Source: Nonomuraea helvata (GTDB lineage: Bacteria > Actinomycetota > Actinomycetes > Streptosporangiales > Streptosporangiaceae). Taken from it: 64,000 bases of DNA. The stretch lies in NCBI RefSeq assembly GCF_039535785.1, contig NZ_BAAAXV010000009.1, positions 2,046,001 to 2,110,000 of the forward strand. Direction: 5' to 3'. The number at the start of each line of letters is the position of its first letter. Position 1 is the first letter of the stretch. Made by a program: the position numbers and the translations under genes. The notes below the pieces were generated by a model. It made no database searches, was not told the origin of the DNA, and saw only the letters and a program-made list of their open reading frames with translations. Shown here piece after piece: positions 24,901-33,906 of the stretch.

Positions 24901-25586
24901 CGCCGTACCCCGTCCACGAGCCCGCTGCGCGTCTCCGGCACGACACAGCCGTCGAGCATCTCGATCTGCCTGGGCAGCGAGGCCGCGATGTCGCGGTCAT
25001 GGGTGATGACGACCACGGTGGTGCCGCCCGCGTTCAGCTCGCGCAGCAGCTCCATCACGCCGGCTCCGGAGCGGGAGTCGAGGTTGCCGGTCGGCTCGTC
25101 GGCCAGCAGCAGTTTCGGGTCGCCGACGACGGCGCGGGCGATCGCCACGCGCTGCCGCTCGCCGCCGGACAGCTCGTGCGGGCGGTGGCCGAGCCGGTGC
25201 CCCAGCCCGACGCGTTCCAGGGCGTCGTACGCGCGCAGCCGCCGCTCCCGCAGGGACGGGCCCGCGTACAGGAGGCCGTCGGCCACGTTGTCCAGCGCGG
25301 AGACCCCGGCGGCCAGGTGGAACTGCTGGAAGACGAAGCCGATGACATTCGCGCGCAGCGCGGACAGCTGCTTGTCGGTGAGCGAGCCCACGTCGTGCCC
25401 CGCGATGCGGACCAGACCGCCCGAGGGCCGGTCGAGAGTGCCGATCATGTTGAGCATGGTCGACTTGCCCGAGCCCGAGGGGCCGACGATGCTGACGAGC
25501 TCGCCGTGGTCGATGGTCATGGAGACCCCGCGGAGTGCGGCGACGTCGCCGTAGTGCTTGCTGACGTCGTGCAGTTCGGCGATCAC
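24897..25586 (-). CDS. ABC transporter ATP-binding protein, MacB/LolD type
   Basis: 229 residues from GTG 25586, overlapping the stop of the membrane-fusion gene. Walker A GPSGSGKST, Q-loop in FVFQQFHL, signature LSGGERQRVA, Walker B LLLADEPTGNLD and H-switch ITHDRDIA are all intact. It powers the adjacent permease. The motif set and length are those of LolD/MacB ATPases. Confidence 0.96.
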   Translation of the reverse strand: MIAELHDVSKHYGDVAALRGVSMTIDHGELVSIVGPSGSGKSTMLNMIGTLDRPSGGLVRIAGHDVGSLTDKQLSALRANVIGFVFQQFHLAAGVSALDNVADGLLYAGPSLRERRLRAYDALERVGLGHRLGHRPHELSGGERQRVAIARAVVGDPKLLLADEPTGNLDSRSGAGVMELLRELNAGGTTVVVITHDRDIAASLPRQIEMLDGCVVPETRSGLVDGVRR

Positions 25587-26674
25587 TTGGGCACCGCCAC
25601 GGTCATGCCCTCTTGCACGCCGGTGACCTCGACCTGGCCGTCGGCGAACATGCCGGTCTCGACCGCGACGTAGTGGGTGGCGGAACCCTCGACGACCTGC
25701 ACGCCGTAGCCGCCCTCGGCCAGCGCGAGCAGCGCGCCGACGGGCACGGCCAGGACGCCCTTGCGCTGGTCGGAGACGATCGTGACGTCCACGGGCGCGG
25801 AGTCGTACGACTTCTTCAGCCCACTCACGGAGATCTTGACCTCGACCGTGGTGGTGGTGTCGTTGCCGGTGCCGGTCTCGGTGGCGACCTTGCCCACACT
25901 GGTGATCCTGCCGTTCACCTCGGTGCCGTCGGGCAGCTCGACGGTGGCCTTCATGCCCTTCCTGACCAGGTGCTCGTCGGCCACGTCGAGGTTTACCAGC
26001 ACCTCGCGGGCGGTGCCCGTGGCGGTCAGCACGGGGCCGCTCGCCGTGTCGCCGAGCGTCTTCTTCAGCTCGCCGACGCGGATGGGGCCGTCGGCGATCA
26101 CGACGTCTCCGGGCCGCACCTCGCCGGTGACGTCGAGGCCCAGGTCGTCCTGCCAGTCCTCGACCGCCTCCCTGGTGGCCCAGGTGAACGTGTCGTCCAC
26201 GTCGAAGCCGGTGTAGCCGAGCGCTTTCAGGTTGCGTTCGAGCAGCTCGACGTCCTTGCCCTCGACGCCGTCCTGCAGGGTGCGGTAGAGGGGCATGGTC
26301 CCGTACAGGAGGGGGCGGCGGTCGGCGTCCACGCTGTAGACACCGTGGCCCCGCGTGATGGTGGCGCCCTCGTCGGGCAGCCAGGTGATCGTGCCCTGGG
26401 ACTTGCCGCTGACGGCCAGGGTGTCGCCATAGCCGAGGGTGCCGTCCACGGTCTCGGTCTCGGTGAGGGTCGTACGGGTCACCTTGGCGGTGGCGGGGGG
26501 CGTGCGGACGGCGGCGGCCGTACCGGTGCCGTTGCCGCCGAAACCCAGGGCGGCGGCCGCGACGGCGGCGGCGAGCAGCGCGGCTCCTCCCGTCCACGCC
26601 AGCGTCCGCAGCGGGCGGCGCCGGCGTGGCGGTAAGGCACGCGCGGCGAGGGACGGCTCTTTGACCTGCGTCAC
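25583..26674 (-). CDS. Membrane-fusion (HlyD/MacA-like) protein with peptidoglycan-binding domain
   Basis: 363 residues from GTG 26674, overlapping the lipoprotein stop. A basic N-terminus precedes one membrane anchor (about 30-48, ALLAAAVAAAALGFGG). After a lipoyl-like strand region (TETETVDGTLGYGD) a peptidoglycan-binding helix bundle is inserted (VEGKDVELLERNLKALGY). Then follow barrel-sandwich strands (GTAREVLVNLDVAD, then AVPVGALLALAEGG). This domain order is common in actinobacterial MacA-like adaptors and fixes the pump to the cell wall. Confidence 0.88.
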   Translation of the reverse strand: MTQVKEPSLAARALPPRRRRPLRTLAWTGGAALLAAAVAAAALGFGGNGTGTAAAVRTPPATAKVTRTTLTETETVDGTLGYGDTLAVSGKSQGTITWLPDEGATITRGHGVYSVDADRRPLLYGTMPLYRTLQDGVEGKDVELLERNLKALGYTGFDVDDTFTWATREAVEDWQDDLGLDVTGEVRPGDVVIADGPIRVGELKKTLGDTASGPVLTATGTAREVLVNLDVADEHLVRKGMKATVELPDGTEVNGRITSVGKVATETGTGNDTTTTVEVKISVSGLKKSYDSAPVDVTIVSDQRKGVLAVPVGALLALAEGGYGVQVVEGSATHYVAVETGMFADGQVEVTGVQEGMTVAVPK

Positions 26675-27198
26675 TTGCTCCCTCCCAGCCACGGGAAGTT
26701 CTTGCCGCAGATCTCGAACGCCTTCTGGAACTTCGGGTCGTCGCGCTTGAAGTTGCGCACGGTGCCGCTGGCGAGAGTGCCGTCGGGGTTCGGGTCGGGC
26801 ATGTCGACGCCATTGTCGCGCATGCACTTGGCGAACTCGCGCAGCTGCTCGACGTCCTCCGGCTTGGTGTTCTTGCGGTCCATGAACGGTGCGTAGGCCT
26901 TGCAGGCCCGCGCGGCGTCCTTGACCTTCTTCTTGTCGGCGTTCTCGCCGATGGCGGTGAGGCCGCCGCCCTTCTTCGCCGGGTCAGGGTCGTCCATGGG
27001 GATCCCGTGGTCGCGCATGCACTGCGCGAACTTCCTACCCTGCTCCTGCGGATCGGCCGTCGCGGTCGCACTGGCGCCGGCGGAGGGCCGCGTGGAAGCG
27101 CCCGCGGCCACGGAGGCGACCCCGGTGCCTTTCTGCTGGCTGCCGCAACCGGCCGCCAGAACGGCCAGCAGGGCCGTCGCGATAAGTGTCCTCGTCAT
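26671..27198 (-). CDS. Lipoprotein with two repeated CMR[DN]-type motifs
   Basis: 175 residues from ATG 27198; a TTG at 27225 overlapping the kinase stop is possible. The lipobox LAAGC gives a lipid-anchored Cys18. After a Ser/Thr/Ala linker come two copies of one unit: FAQCMRDHGIPMDDPDP and FAKCMRDNGVDMPDPNPDG, each with a Cys, plus further Cys residues in ARACKAY and FEICGKN. Four conserved cysteines suggest two disulfides. Such lipoproteins are common beside MacAB-like operons in actinobacteria. A role as a sensor or substrate-binding partner is inference. Confidence 0.8.
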   Translation of the reverse strand: MTRTLIATALLAVLAAGCGSQQKGTGVASVAAGASTRPSAGASATATADPQEQGRKFAQCMRDHGIPMDDPDPAKKGGGLTAIGENADKKKVKDAARACKAYAPFMDRKNTKPEDVEQLREFAKCMRDNGVDMPDPNPDGTLASGTVRNFKRDDPKFQKAFEICGKNFPWLGGSK

Positions 27199-27221
27199 GC
27201 TCCGAATGTGCCGAGCGCGCC

Positions 27222-28628
27222 TCAATGCGGGCTGGGAGCCGTCTCAGAGTCAGGTAGGAGGACGCGGAAGGTCGCGCCCTCGCCGGGCCCGGTGTCCACC
27301 TCGACGTGGCCGCCGTGGGCGCGGACGATCGCGGAGACGATGGCCAGGCCGAGCCCGGCGCCGCCGTCGGTCCTGGATCTGCCCTGGCCGACGCGGTAGA
27401 GGCGGTCGAACAGGTGCGGCACGTGCTCGGCCGGCACGCCGGGCCCGGTGTCCGACACCTCCAGCACGGCCAGCTCGCCCGATCTGCCGACCCTGACGGT
27501 GACGGACGCGTCGGAAGGCGTGTGGCCGAGGGCGTTGCCGACAAGGTTGGCGGCCACCTGGCGCAGGCGGGCGTCGTCGCCCATGATCGTCACGGGCGCG
27601 AGCAAGCCGTCCAGCCCGGCGAGCCTGACCTGCCGGTCCGGCACGCGTACGCGGGCGTCGCGGATCGTGTCGGCGGCCACCTCCAGCAGGTCCACGGGCC
27701 GCCGCTCGAGCGGGCGCTCCTCGTCGAGCTGGGCCAGCGTCAGCAGGTCGTTGACCAGCACGCCCATCCTGGCGGCCTCGTCCTCGATCCTGCGCATCGC
27801 CTCACCGGCGTCGCCGCCCCTGCGGTGCAGCTCGGCGAAGCCGCGCACGGAGGTGAGCGGAGTGCGCAGCTCATGGGAGGCGTCGGCGAGGAAGCGCCGC
27901 ATGCGGGCCTCGGAGTCGGTCCTGGCGGCGATCTCGGCCTGGAGCCGATCGAGCATGACGTTCATGGCGCCGGCCAGGCGGCCGGGCTCGGTGTGCGGGT
28001 CGTGGGCGGGCACGCGTCGGGCGAAGTCTCCGCGCGCTATGTGCCCGGCCGTGGCCTCCATCCTGGTCAGCGGGCGCAGGCCGAGGCGTACCAGGGCGTC
28101 GGCGGCCAGGCCGAGCAGGAGCAGCACGAACCCGCTTACCACGGCGGCGATGGCGATGGCCGAGGTCTGGGTCTGCTCGAGCTCGGCGAGCGACTGGGCG
28201 AAGACCCAGGTGCTGCCGTTGGGCACCGGCACGGCGCGGACCCGCCACGACGGCCCGCTGGTGCCCGGCACGGTGTAGGGGCCGTCGGTCCTGATCTCGT
28301 CGAGGACGGGGTCGGGCTGGCCGCGCTCGCCTGACGACTTGAACCGCAGCGTGCCGTCGGGGTTGTAGATCATGACCTGCTGGACGGCGGCGATCCGCTT
28401 CGTGAGCACGTCCCAGACGTCGTTCACGATCGGCTTGCGGGGGATCATCTGAACGCCCTTGGCGGTGGCCACCTTGGTGATCTGCTGGAGCTGCTGGTCC
28501 ACGCGGTCCATCAGGTTGTCGCGGAGGAGCACGATGCCCGCCACGTTGGAGAGCACCAGCCCGAGTGTGGCCAGCCCGAGCACGGCCATGACCAGGCGGG
28601 TCCGCAGGGTCCAGGTGGCGGGCCTCAC
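27222..28628 (-). CDS. Sensor histidine kinase
   Basis: 468 residues from GTG 28628, overlapping the response regulator stop. There are two membrane segments (about 12-33 and 160-182) around an extracytoplasmic sensor region, then a HAMP-like linker (LRPLTRMEATAGHIARGDFA). The H box is FLADASHELRTPLTSV, with the phosphorylated His near residue 250. N box NLVGNALGHT, G1 DTGPGVPAE and G2 GAGLGLAIV follow. It phosphorylates the paired regulator, probably in response to an envelope signal handled by the downstream ABC system. Confidence 0.96.
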   Translation of the reverse strand: MRPATWTLRTRLVMAVLGLATLGLVLSNVAGIVLLRDNLMDRVDQQLQQITKVATAKGVQMIPRKPIVNDVWDVLTKRIAAVQQVMIYNPDGTLRFKSSGERGQPDPVLDEIRTDGPYTVPGTSGPSWRVRAVPVPNGSTWVFAQSLAELEQTQTSAIAIAAVVSGFVLLLLGLAADALVRLGLRPLTRMEATAGHIARGDFARRVPAHDPHTEPGRLAGAMNVMLDRLQAEIAARTDSEARMRRFLADASHELRTPLTSVRGFAELHRRGGDAGEAMRRIEDEAARMGVLVNDLLTLAQLDEERPLERRPVDLLEVAADTIRDARVRVPDRQVRLAGLDGLLAPVTIMGDDARLRQVAANLVGNALGHTPSDASVTVRVGRSGELAVLEVSDTGPGVPAEHVPHLFDRLYRVGQGRSRTDGGAGLGLAIVSAIVRAHGGHVEVDTGPGEGATFRVLLPDSETAPSPH

Positions 28629-29302
28629 CGCGGGGTCCTGAGCGTGTAGCCGACGCCGCGCACGGTGTGGATGAGCTGCGGCTCCCACTTGTCGATCTTC
28701 TTGCGCAGGTAGTAGACGTACGACTCGACGATGCTGGAGTCGCCGTCGAAGTCGTAGCGCCACACGCTGTCGAGGATCTGGGCCTTGCTCACCACCCGGC
28801 CCGCGTTGATCAGGAGATATTCGAGCAGGTTGAACTCGGTGGGCGACAGGTCGACCGGCACCCCGGCCCTGCGTACCTCGTGGGCGTGCGGGTCCAGCTC
28901 CAGGTCGGCGTAGCGGAGGATCTCGTCCCGTGGCGCCGAGCGGCTGCGGCGCAGGATCGCGCGGATGCGCAGCACCACTTCCTCCAGGCTGAACGGCTTG
29001 GCCACGTAGTCGTCGGCGCCCAGCGTGAGCCCCTGCACACGGTCCTCCACCCGGTCGCGCGCGGTCAGGAACAGCACGGGAATGCGCTCCTCCAGCCGCT
29101 TGGCGACCTCGAACCCGTCGAAGTCCGCCAGCATCACGTCGAGCACCACGATGTCGGGCTTGAACTCCCTGGCGGCGGTCACCGCCTCCGCGCCCGTCTC
29201 CACGGTCCGCACCTCGAACGACACCAGTCGTAACGTCTGCGAGAGCAGGGCGCGGATGTTCGGCTCGTCGTCCACAACGAGCACCCTGGCCGGTCGATCC
29301 AT
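28625..29302 (-). CDS. OmpR-family response regulator
   Basis: 225 residues. Receiver domain: DDE at residues 11-13, phosphoacceptor D55 in VVLDVMLAD, K102 in YVAKPFSLEE. The winged helix ends HTVRGVGYTLRTPR. It is the first gene of a six-gene operon (regulator, kinase, lipoprotein, adaptor, ATPase, permease) in which every junction overlaps by a few bases. It likely controls its own operon. The promoter must lie between 29303 and about 29430. Confidence 0.96.
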   Translation of the reverse strand: MDRPARVLVVDDEPNIRALLSQTLRLVSFEVRTVETGAEAVTAAREFKPDIVVLDVMLADFDGFEVAKRLEERIPVLFLTARDRVEDRVQGLTLGADDYVAKPFSLEEVVLRIRAILRRSRSAPRDEILRYADLELDPHAHEVRRAGVPVDLSPTEFNLLEYLLINAGRVVSKAQILDSVWRYDFDGDSSIVESYVYYLRKKIDKWEPQLIHTVRGVGYTLRTPR

Positions 29303-29545
29303 GCCTCAAGGTCTACCCGAGCCACTTCAAAGTCGGCTCAAAGCGCTCACTTCGCGAACACCGGCCCGCGCGGTCGCGCGCTGCCGAGCATCGCGATCAA
29401 TTGCGTTGCCCGGGGCTCTGGCCCGCCGGCCCCGTGGATGCTTTCAGGATCCAGGCCATTGAGCGGCTTCTCAGCCTTCTTTGCTTCGGCACCCAGCCGG
29501 CATCGAGCTGATCGGCCTAGCTTGGCTCCCCATGAAAACTCGTTG

Positions 29546-29946
29546 TTGGGTGAAATGCGCACCCCGCTCACAGCCCTGCTGATCGACTACGGCCCTACGC
29601 CCGCACAACCCCCCGCCTCCGCCCGGCCACTGACCGCTGACCTGGCCCCGGCCGACCCGGCCTCCGCCACAGGCAATCCCTCGAAAAGATCGCCAGTGGT
29701 CACCGCGGCTCCATCGATGTCAGAAACCGCCACTCCCTCACGCGGCCGAGCCCCATCAAACCCGGCCAGGCGTACACCGTCGACTGGCGCCTGCACGCCA
29801 CCGACTACATCTTCCCTGAGGGTCACCGCATCGGCCTCGTCCTGGCGGCCAACGACCGCGACTACATCACCACGGACACGGCCGCCGGTTCCATCACCGT
29901 GGCCCCCGCCCGCAGCAACCTGACACTGCCCCTCGTCTGGCCATAG
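29546..29946 (+). pseudogene. X-Pro dipeptidyl-peptidase (CocE/NonD hydrolase), C-terminal remnant
   Basis: Only the C-terminal beta-sandwich of an X-Pro dipeptidyl-peptidase-type serine hydrolase is left, and it is frameshifted. One frame reads RTPLTALLIDYGPTP near 29555. Another frame from about 29670 reads RQSLEKIASGHRGSIDV, IKPGQAYTVDWRLHATDYIF and PEGHRIGLVLAANDRDY, then NLTLPLVWP and TAG at 29944. The catalytic Ser/Asp/His domain is absent, so it cannot be active. Confidence 0.7.
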
Positions 29947-30377
29947 TCCCTCCGAACATGACAGGGCGCGGATCTCAGGGGTTCGGGGACGGTAGTCCCC
30001 GAACCCGCAGGACCGCATGTGATCTTCCCGCAGAATCTTGAGCGCGCTGGTCGGAGGCCCGGCAGGACGCCATCAGCCGCCCCCGGTCCACGGCTGCCGA
30101 CCTGCCGCATCGCACCGCAGGCGGCCACCAGCAGTCGCGCAACCCGAAGGTGGGGCGGACCGGGCGACGATGTCATTGCTACGGTCGCTGGACGGAGAGC
30201 TGAGACGAGGGCGGTGTACGTGCACGGGATACGGGAGATGGCTGCACGGGCCCCTGGCGGGAGCGTTTCGGCCCCGCCGGTCACGAGGCACTGGTCCATC
30301 CCGGCGCGGACGTCGTGCGGCCGAGCAATTCTCTGCCGCGCGCACGTACTACCTCAGAGGCAGCTGGGGCTGATCTA
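29947..30377. other. 431-bp stretch without recognisable gene
   Basis: Several long overlapping frames exist on both strands, as expected at this GC content, but none shows a recognisable motif, ribosome site or consistent codon bias. It lies between two gene remnants and is probably decayed DNA. Confidence 0.5.
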
Positions 30378-30650
30378 TCACCCGTCAAACAGAAAGTCCT
30401 GGTCACGTCTACGCGTGACCAGGACCCCACAGGCGACCGGTTTGTGTCCGAGCTCGGTCTCTACCAGAATGCCCAGGCTGACCAGGCGTTTGAGTTTGGC
30501 GCGGGTGTTCTCGATGTTCTTGCGCTCCAGGGGAAGGTCTAGGCGCTCGAACCCTCCTGCGTTTCGGGCGTTCGGCGGCATCGAAACGTTCCTCCCCTTG
30601 AGGAGACTGTGCTCGTCACGGTATCCGGGACAGCGTTCGGGTCCTTCCAA
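30378..30650 (-). pseudogene. Winged-helix C-terminal half of a transposon-associated protein
   Basis: Within this frame the segment LDLPLERKNIENTRAKLKRL followed by VSLGILVETELG is the C-terminal winged helix of an actinobacterial protein type. Its N-terminal half is a coiled coil ending ITRKTLLVLAAEP. That other half is present at 33389-33645 on the opposite strand. The usual ending after ETE(P)GLF is lost, and the residues before LDLP do not look like the family. I know the family only as hypothetical proteins near IS elements. Confidence 0.5.
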
Positions 30651-30792
30651 CGTCCGGACGACGCAGGCTCGGAGGACATCCCCATCCGGGGAGTCCTGCG
30701 GCTGGAAGCGCGACGTCCGCGACGATACCGAGCAGTGCCTGGCCGGCGGATGCCGCGAGTCACCAGCACGCGCTGTGAGCCCGGGTTGTCGA

Positions 30793-31230
30793 TTACATGC
30801 CAGGCCGAATCAACAGCCGGGAGAGCACGATGACGCTCTCGGTCCGGCCGACAGGAGCGGTGGCGCGCACCCGTTGGACAGCCTGTTCCAGGTGCGGGAT
30901 GTCTCTGGCGAGCATGTGGACGACTGCGTCGGCGGCGCCGGAGACGGTCCAGGCTTCGACGACCTCGGGGATGTCCTCCAGGGCTTGGCGCAGTTCGGCG
31001 GGGGTGGGATTGCCGGTGCAGTAGACCTCGAGGAACGCCTCGGTGTGCCAGGCCAACGCCTGTGGATCGACGACAGCGGTGAAACCGCGGATGGCGCCCG
31101 TGGCCACCAGTCGGTCGAGACGCCGCTTGGCGGCGGGCGCCGACAATCCGGCCGCCTTTCCGATCTGGGCGTACGTGGCGCGGGCGTTGCGCAACACGCA
31201 GCGGATGATCGCTTCGTCGATGGCGTCCAT
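30793..31230 (-). CDS. Lrp/AsnC-family transcriptional regulator
   Basis: 145 residues from ATG 31230 (MDAIDEAIIRCVLRNARATY). The N-terminal HTH (QIGKAAGLSAPAAKRRLDRL) is followed by an Lrp ligand-binding/RAM domain (PEVVEAWTVSGAADAVVHML). It is divergent from the M20 peptidase gene, the standard layout for a local amino-acid-responsive regulator of that enzyme. Length is normal (about 150). Confidence 0.93.
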   Translation of the reverse strand: MDAIDEAIIRCVLRNARATYAQIGKAAGLSAPAAKRRLDRLVATGAIRGFTAVVDPQALAWHTEAFLEVYCTGNPTPAELRQALEDIPEVVEAWTVSGAADAVVHMLARDIPHLEQAVQRVRATAPVGRTESVIVLSRLLIRPGM

Positions 31231-31400
31231 AGCCTCACTCCAGACGTCAGGGGATGCGGCAAAGCGCAACAATTAGCCATACCCCTGCCAACATTGCAAG
31301 AAAGCGGTAGCAGATAGAAGCAAATGGCGATTGTTTGCGTTGCCACTGGCACCATAGTCTCCGGCTTGTCCTGATGTCACGTGCCGGGAGCAGAGTTCCG
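31231..31400. promoter_or_regulatory. Divergent lrp-like / M20 peptidase promoter region
   Basis: 170 bases with a clearly lower GC content than the flanking genes (for example AGCAAATGGCGATTGTTTGC near 31318). GCAAA and TTTGC copies face each other, as in Lrp-type sites. Both promoters and the regulator's binding site should be here. Confidence 0.5.
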
Positions 31401-32675
31401 ATGACAGCAAACCTGAGCGATGTGGAAGCCTCCGCGCTGGCCGCAGTGGATGAGGCGGCCATCGCCCGGATGTTGCTGGAACTTCTTGCTGTTCCGAGCG
31501 TGACGGGAAGTGCCGCGGAGTCCGAGCTTCAGCACCTCCTGGCCCGGCAGCTGGAGCTGATGGATCTTGATGTCGACCTGTGGTCCATGAACCTGCGCGA
31601 GCTGCGCGCGCATCCCCGCTTTCCGGGCAGCGAGGCCCCGCGCACGGAGGCGTGGGGCCTGGTAGGCAGCACGCAGCACCGGGGTGACGGGCCCACCCTG
31701 GTCCTCCAGGGGCATGTCGACGTCGTCCCTCCCGGGGACCCGGCGCAATGGGAGGGTGACCCGTTCCGCCCGCGGGCCACCGGTGACGTGGTGCACGCCC
31801 GAGGAGCGTGCGACATGAAGGCCGGCGTAGTGGCGATACTCGCCGCCCTGGCTGCGATACGGGAGGCGGGCGCAAGGCTGCGCGGCCAAGTGTCGGCACA
31901 CTTCGTCGTCAGCGAAGAGGACGGAGGGCTCGGAGCGTTCGGCACCCTCGAACGCGGCTACACCGGTGACGCCTGCATCATCACCGAACCGACCAGCGGT
32001 GCGCTCATGACCGCGAACGCCGGCGCCCTGACCTTTCGCATCGAAGTACCCGGCCGGGCCACCCACGGCAGCACCCGGTACGTGGGCGTGAGCGCTATCG
32101 ACGCTTACCTGCCCATCCACCGCGCACTCGCCCGTCTGGAAGCCCGCCGCAACGTCGGCGCCGACCCGCTCATGTCCGAATACCCCATCCCCTACCCGCT
32201 GTCCGTCGGCACCGTCCATGCCGGCGATTGGGCCAGTAGCGTGCCCGACCTGCTGATGGCCGAGGGAAGACTGGGTGTCCGGCTGGACGAGGATCCGGCC
32301 CAGGCACGCACCGAACTGGAGGCTTGTGTGGCCGAAGCCTGCGCGGACGACCCGTGGCTGCGCTCCCACCCCGCCAGGGTGACGTGGCCCGGCGGCCAGT
32401 TCGCCAGCGGACGGCTGCCGGCCGGGCACCCGCTTGCAGCCCTGGTCGGCGACGCACACGCCGACGTCACCAGCGGCCCACGACTGTCGGAGCGAGGCGC
32501 CCCTTACGGCAGTGACCTGCGACTATATTCTGAGGCGGGCATGCCCACGCTGCAGTACGGCCCCGGCGACGTACGCCTCGCACACGGCCCACAGGAACAG
32601 GTTCGCGTGGGCGAAGTTGTCACAGTCACCCGGGCACTGGTGCTCGCCACATTGCGCACGGTCGGCGCCAAGTAG
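31401..32675 (+). CDS. M20-family metallopeptidase (ArgE/DapE/ACY1-like)
   Basis: 424 residues from ATG 31401; an upstream in-frame ATG at 31374 is possible. Zn ligands and catalytic residues are in LQGHVDVVPPGD, GACDMKAGV and VSEEDGGLGAF. The dimerisation domain has GRATHGSTRYVG, and the last ligand is probably in RLAHGPQEQVRV. It hydrolyses an N-acyl or peptide bond, as acetylornithine or succinyl-diaminopimelate deacylases do. The true substrate is open. Control by the divergent Lrp-type regulator suggests amino acid catabolism or salvage. Confidence 0.92.
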   Translation: MTANLSDVEASALAAVDEAAIARMLLELLAVPSVTGSAAESELQHLLARQLELMDLDVDLWSMNLRELRAHPRFPGSEAPRTEAWGLVGSTQHRGDGPTLVLQGHVDVVPPGDPAQWEGDPFRPRATGDVVHARGACDMKAGVVAILAALAAIREAGARLRGQVSAHFVVSEEDGGLGAFGTLERGYTGDACIITEPTSGALMTANAGALTFRIEVPGRATHGSTRYVGVSAIDAYLPIHRALARLEARRNVGADPLMSEYPIPYPLSVGTVHAGDWASSVPDLLMAEGRLGVRLDEDPAQARTELEACVAEACADDPWLRSHPARVTWPGGQFASGRLPAGHPLAALVGDAHADVTSGPRLSERGAPYGSDLRLYSEAGMPTLQYGPGDVRLAHGPQEQVRVGEVVTVTRALVLATLRTVGAK

Positions 32676-32811
32676 TACCGCCACCCCCGCGCGGCTACCG
32701 GCCAGCGCTTTTGCGCACGTCAACACCAAGGAACCCTGCGATAGGGCGGTCTGTGGGCCTATGTCCCTGATGCCATAGTGTGATCGGGTGAATCTGTAGC
32801 GTTATGCCTAG

Positions 32812-33388
32812 CTGGTGGGCGTGGACGTGTTCCTGCTGCGCTTCCAGGTGCGGGAGAAGAAGGGCCGATTAGCCGACCCCCGGCCTGGTGGTGCTCGACA
32901 CTCAGAGCGTGCGCGCCGCGGCCGGCGTCCCGAAGGCCGCGACCGGCCAGGATGCGGCCAAGAAGGTTACCGGGTCGCAAGCGTGGGCTGACCACCGATG
33001 TGCTGGGCCTGGTCATCGCGGTGGTGGTCGCGGCAGCTTCGATCCACGACAACGCCATCGGCAACGCGCTGCTGGACCGGGTCGCTGCCGCCACTGCGCC
33101 CGGCAGCGTCCGCACCGCTCTGGTCGATCAGGGCTTCAAGAACACGGTGGTCGCCCACGGCGCCGGCCACGGCATCGCCGTGAAGATCGTCGAGCGGAAC
33201 CCTGCCGAGGCTGGGTTCGTTCCCCAGCCCAAGCGGTGGGTGGTGGAGCAGACCTACGGCACGATGTCCCTGCACCGGCGCCTGGTACGCGACTACGAAC
33301 ACGATCCAGCCAGCTCCGAATCGCGCGTGTACTGGGCGATGACCGACGCGATGACCCGCCGGCTGACCGGCACCTCCACCCCCCACCT
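32812..33388 (+). pseudogene. IS5-family transposase remnant
   Basis: Three successive reading frames together match an IS5-type DDE transposase: LRFQVREKKGRLADP (from about 32835), VVLDTQSVRAAAGVPK then GQDAAKKV (from about 32888), and PGRKRGLTTDVLGLVIAVVV through FVPQPKRWVVEQTYGT and ESRVYWAMTDAMTRRLTG. The frame changes near 32880 and again at about 32968, where one base is extra before CCGGGTCGC. The N-terminal half is missing. The element is dead. Confidence 0.8.
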
Positions 33389-33645
33389 GGCGCTCGACGT
33401 GAGCACCTCGGACCCCGGCACGTGGCTGCTGAACCGGATCGACGCCCGCGAGAGGGCCCTGACCAGCCAGATCGAACAGACACGAGACCAGATCGAGGAG
33501 TTGACCGCGCGCCTACAGGAACTCGACCAGGAGCTCGATCACCTCCGGATCACCCGCAAGACTCTGCTCGTCCTGGCAGCCGAGCCTGATCCGGCACCCC
33601 CGCCGCCACCGGCTCCCGTGGCCCCCGATCACCCCGCCTACCAGC
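33389..33645 (+). pseudogene. Coiled-coil N-terminal half of a transposon-associated protein
   Basis: This continues in frame from the IS5 remnant but is a different protein: LDVSTSDPGTWLLNRIDARE, a heptad-rich coiled coil (QIEQTRDQIEELTARLQELD then QELDHLRITRKTLLVLAAE), and a Pro-rich linker ending DHPAYQ. The homologues I recall go on into the winged helix seen at 30378-30650 on the other strand. Here the frame runs instead into unrelated sequence from about 33645. Confidence 0.5.
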
Positions 33646-33906
33646 CCGACGGTCAACTTGACGATGTCGGCGTCACCTATGTGATGCTGGGGTGCGGAGG
33701 TGAATCCGTAGGACGGACCGGTCAGGCCTGCGAAACCGGCGCGAGGCAGAGATGTGAGGATCTGTTGGGCGTCGAGGTCCCGGTCATCGAGCCGGTTCTG
33801 TACGTAGTACCAGGTTGGCCAGGTTCCCGATTCCGCATACGGCTGGGCGATCGTGAAAAGCAAAAAAAATCTGGTCGTCGGTCAGCTCGGAATGAAGATC
33901 GCTCAC
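33640..33906 (-). pseudogene. Frameshifted hypothetical protein, N-terminal part
   Basis: A GTG at 33906 opens VSDLHSELTDDQIFF. The frame then has to change at a run of eight A (33863-33870 on the plus strand) to continue as LFTIAQPYAESGTWPTWYYV, VQNRLDDRDLDAQQILTSLP and LTGPSYGFT. The joined sequence reads like one conserved actinobacterial protein start. It is cut off near 33645, where the coiled-coil fragment from the other side also ends. A sequencing slip in the A-run cannot be excluded. Confidence 0.45.

Noticed and set aside
24897..27071. Very long (724-codon) frame on the minus strand through the ABC and adaptor genes
   Set aside because: Its first two thirds are Arg/Pro/Gly-rich out-of-frame sequence; the true ATPase and adaptor frames with intact motifs overlap it.
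30019..31317. 432-codon plus-strand frame across the gene-poor region into the lrp-like gene
   Set aside because: No recognisable motif; its second half is antisense to a clear Lrp/AsnC gene.
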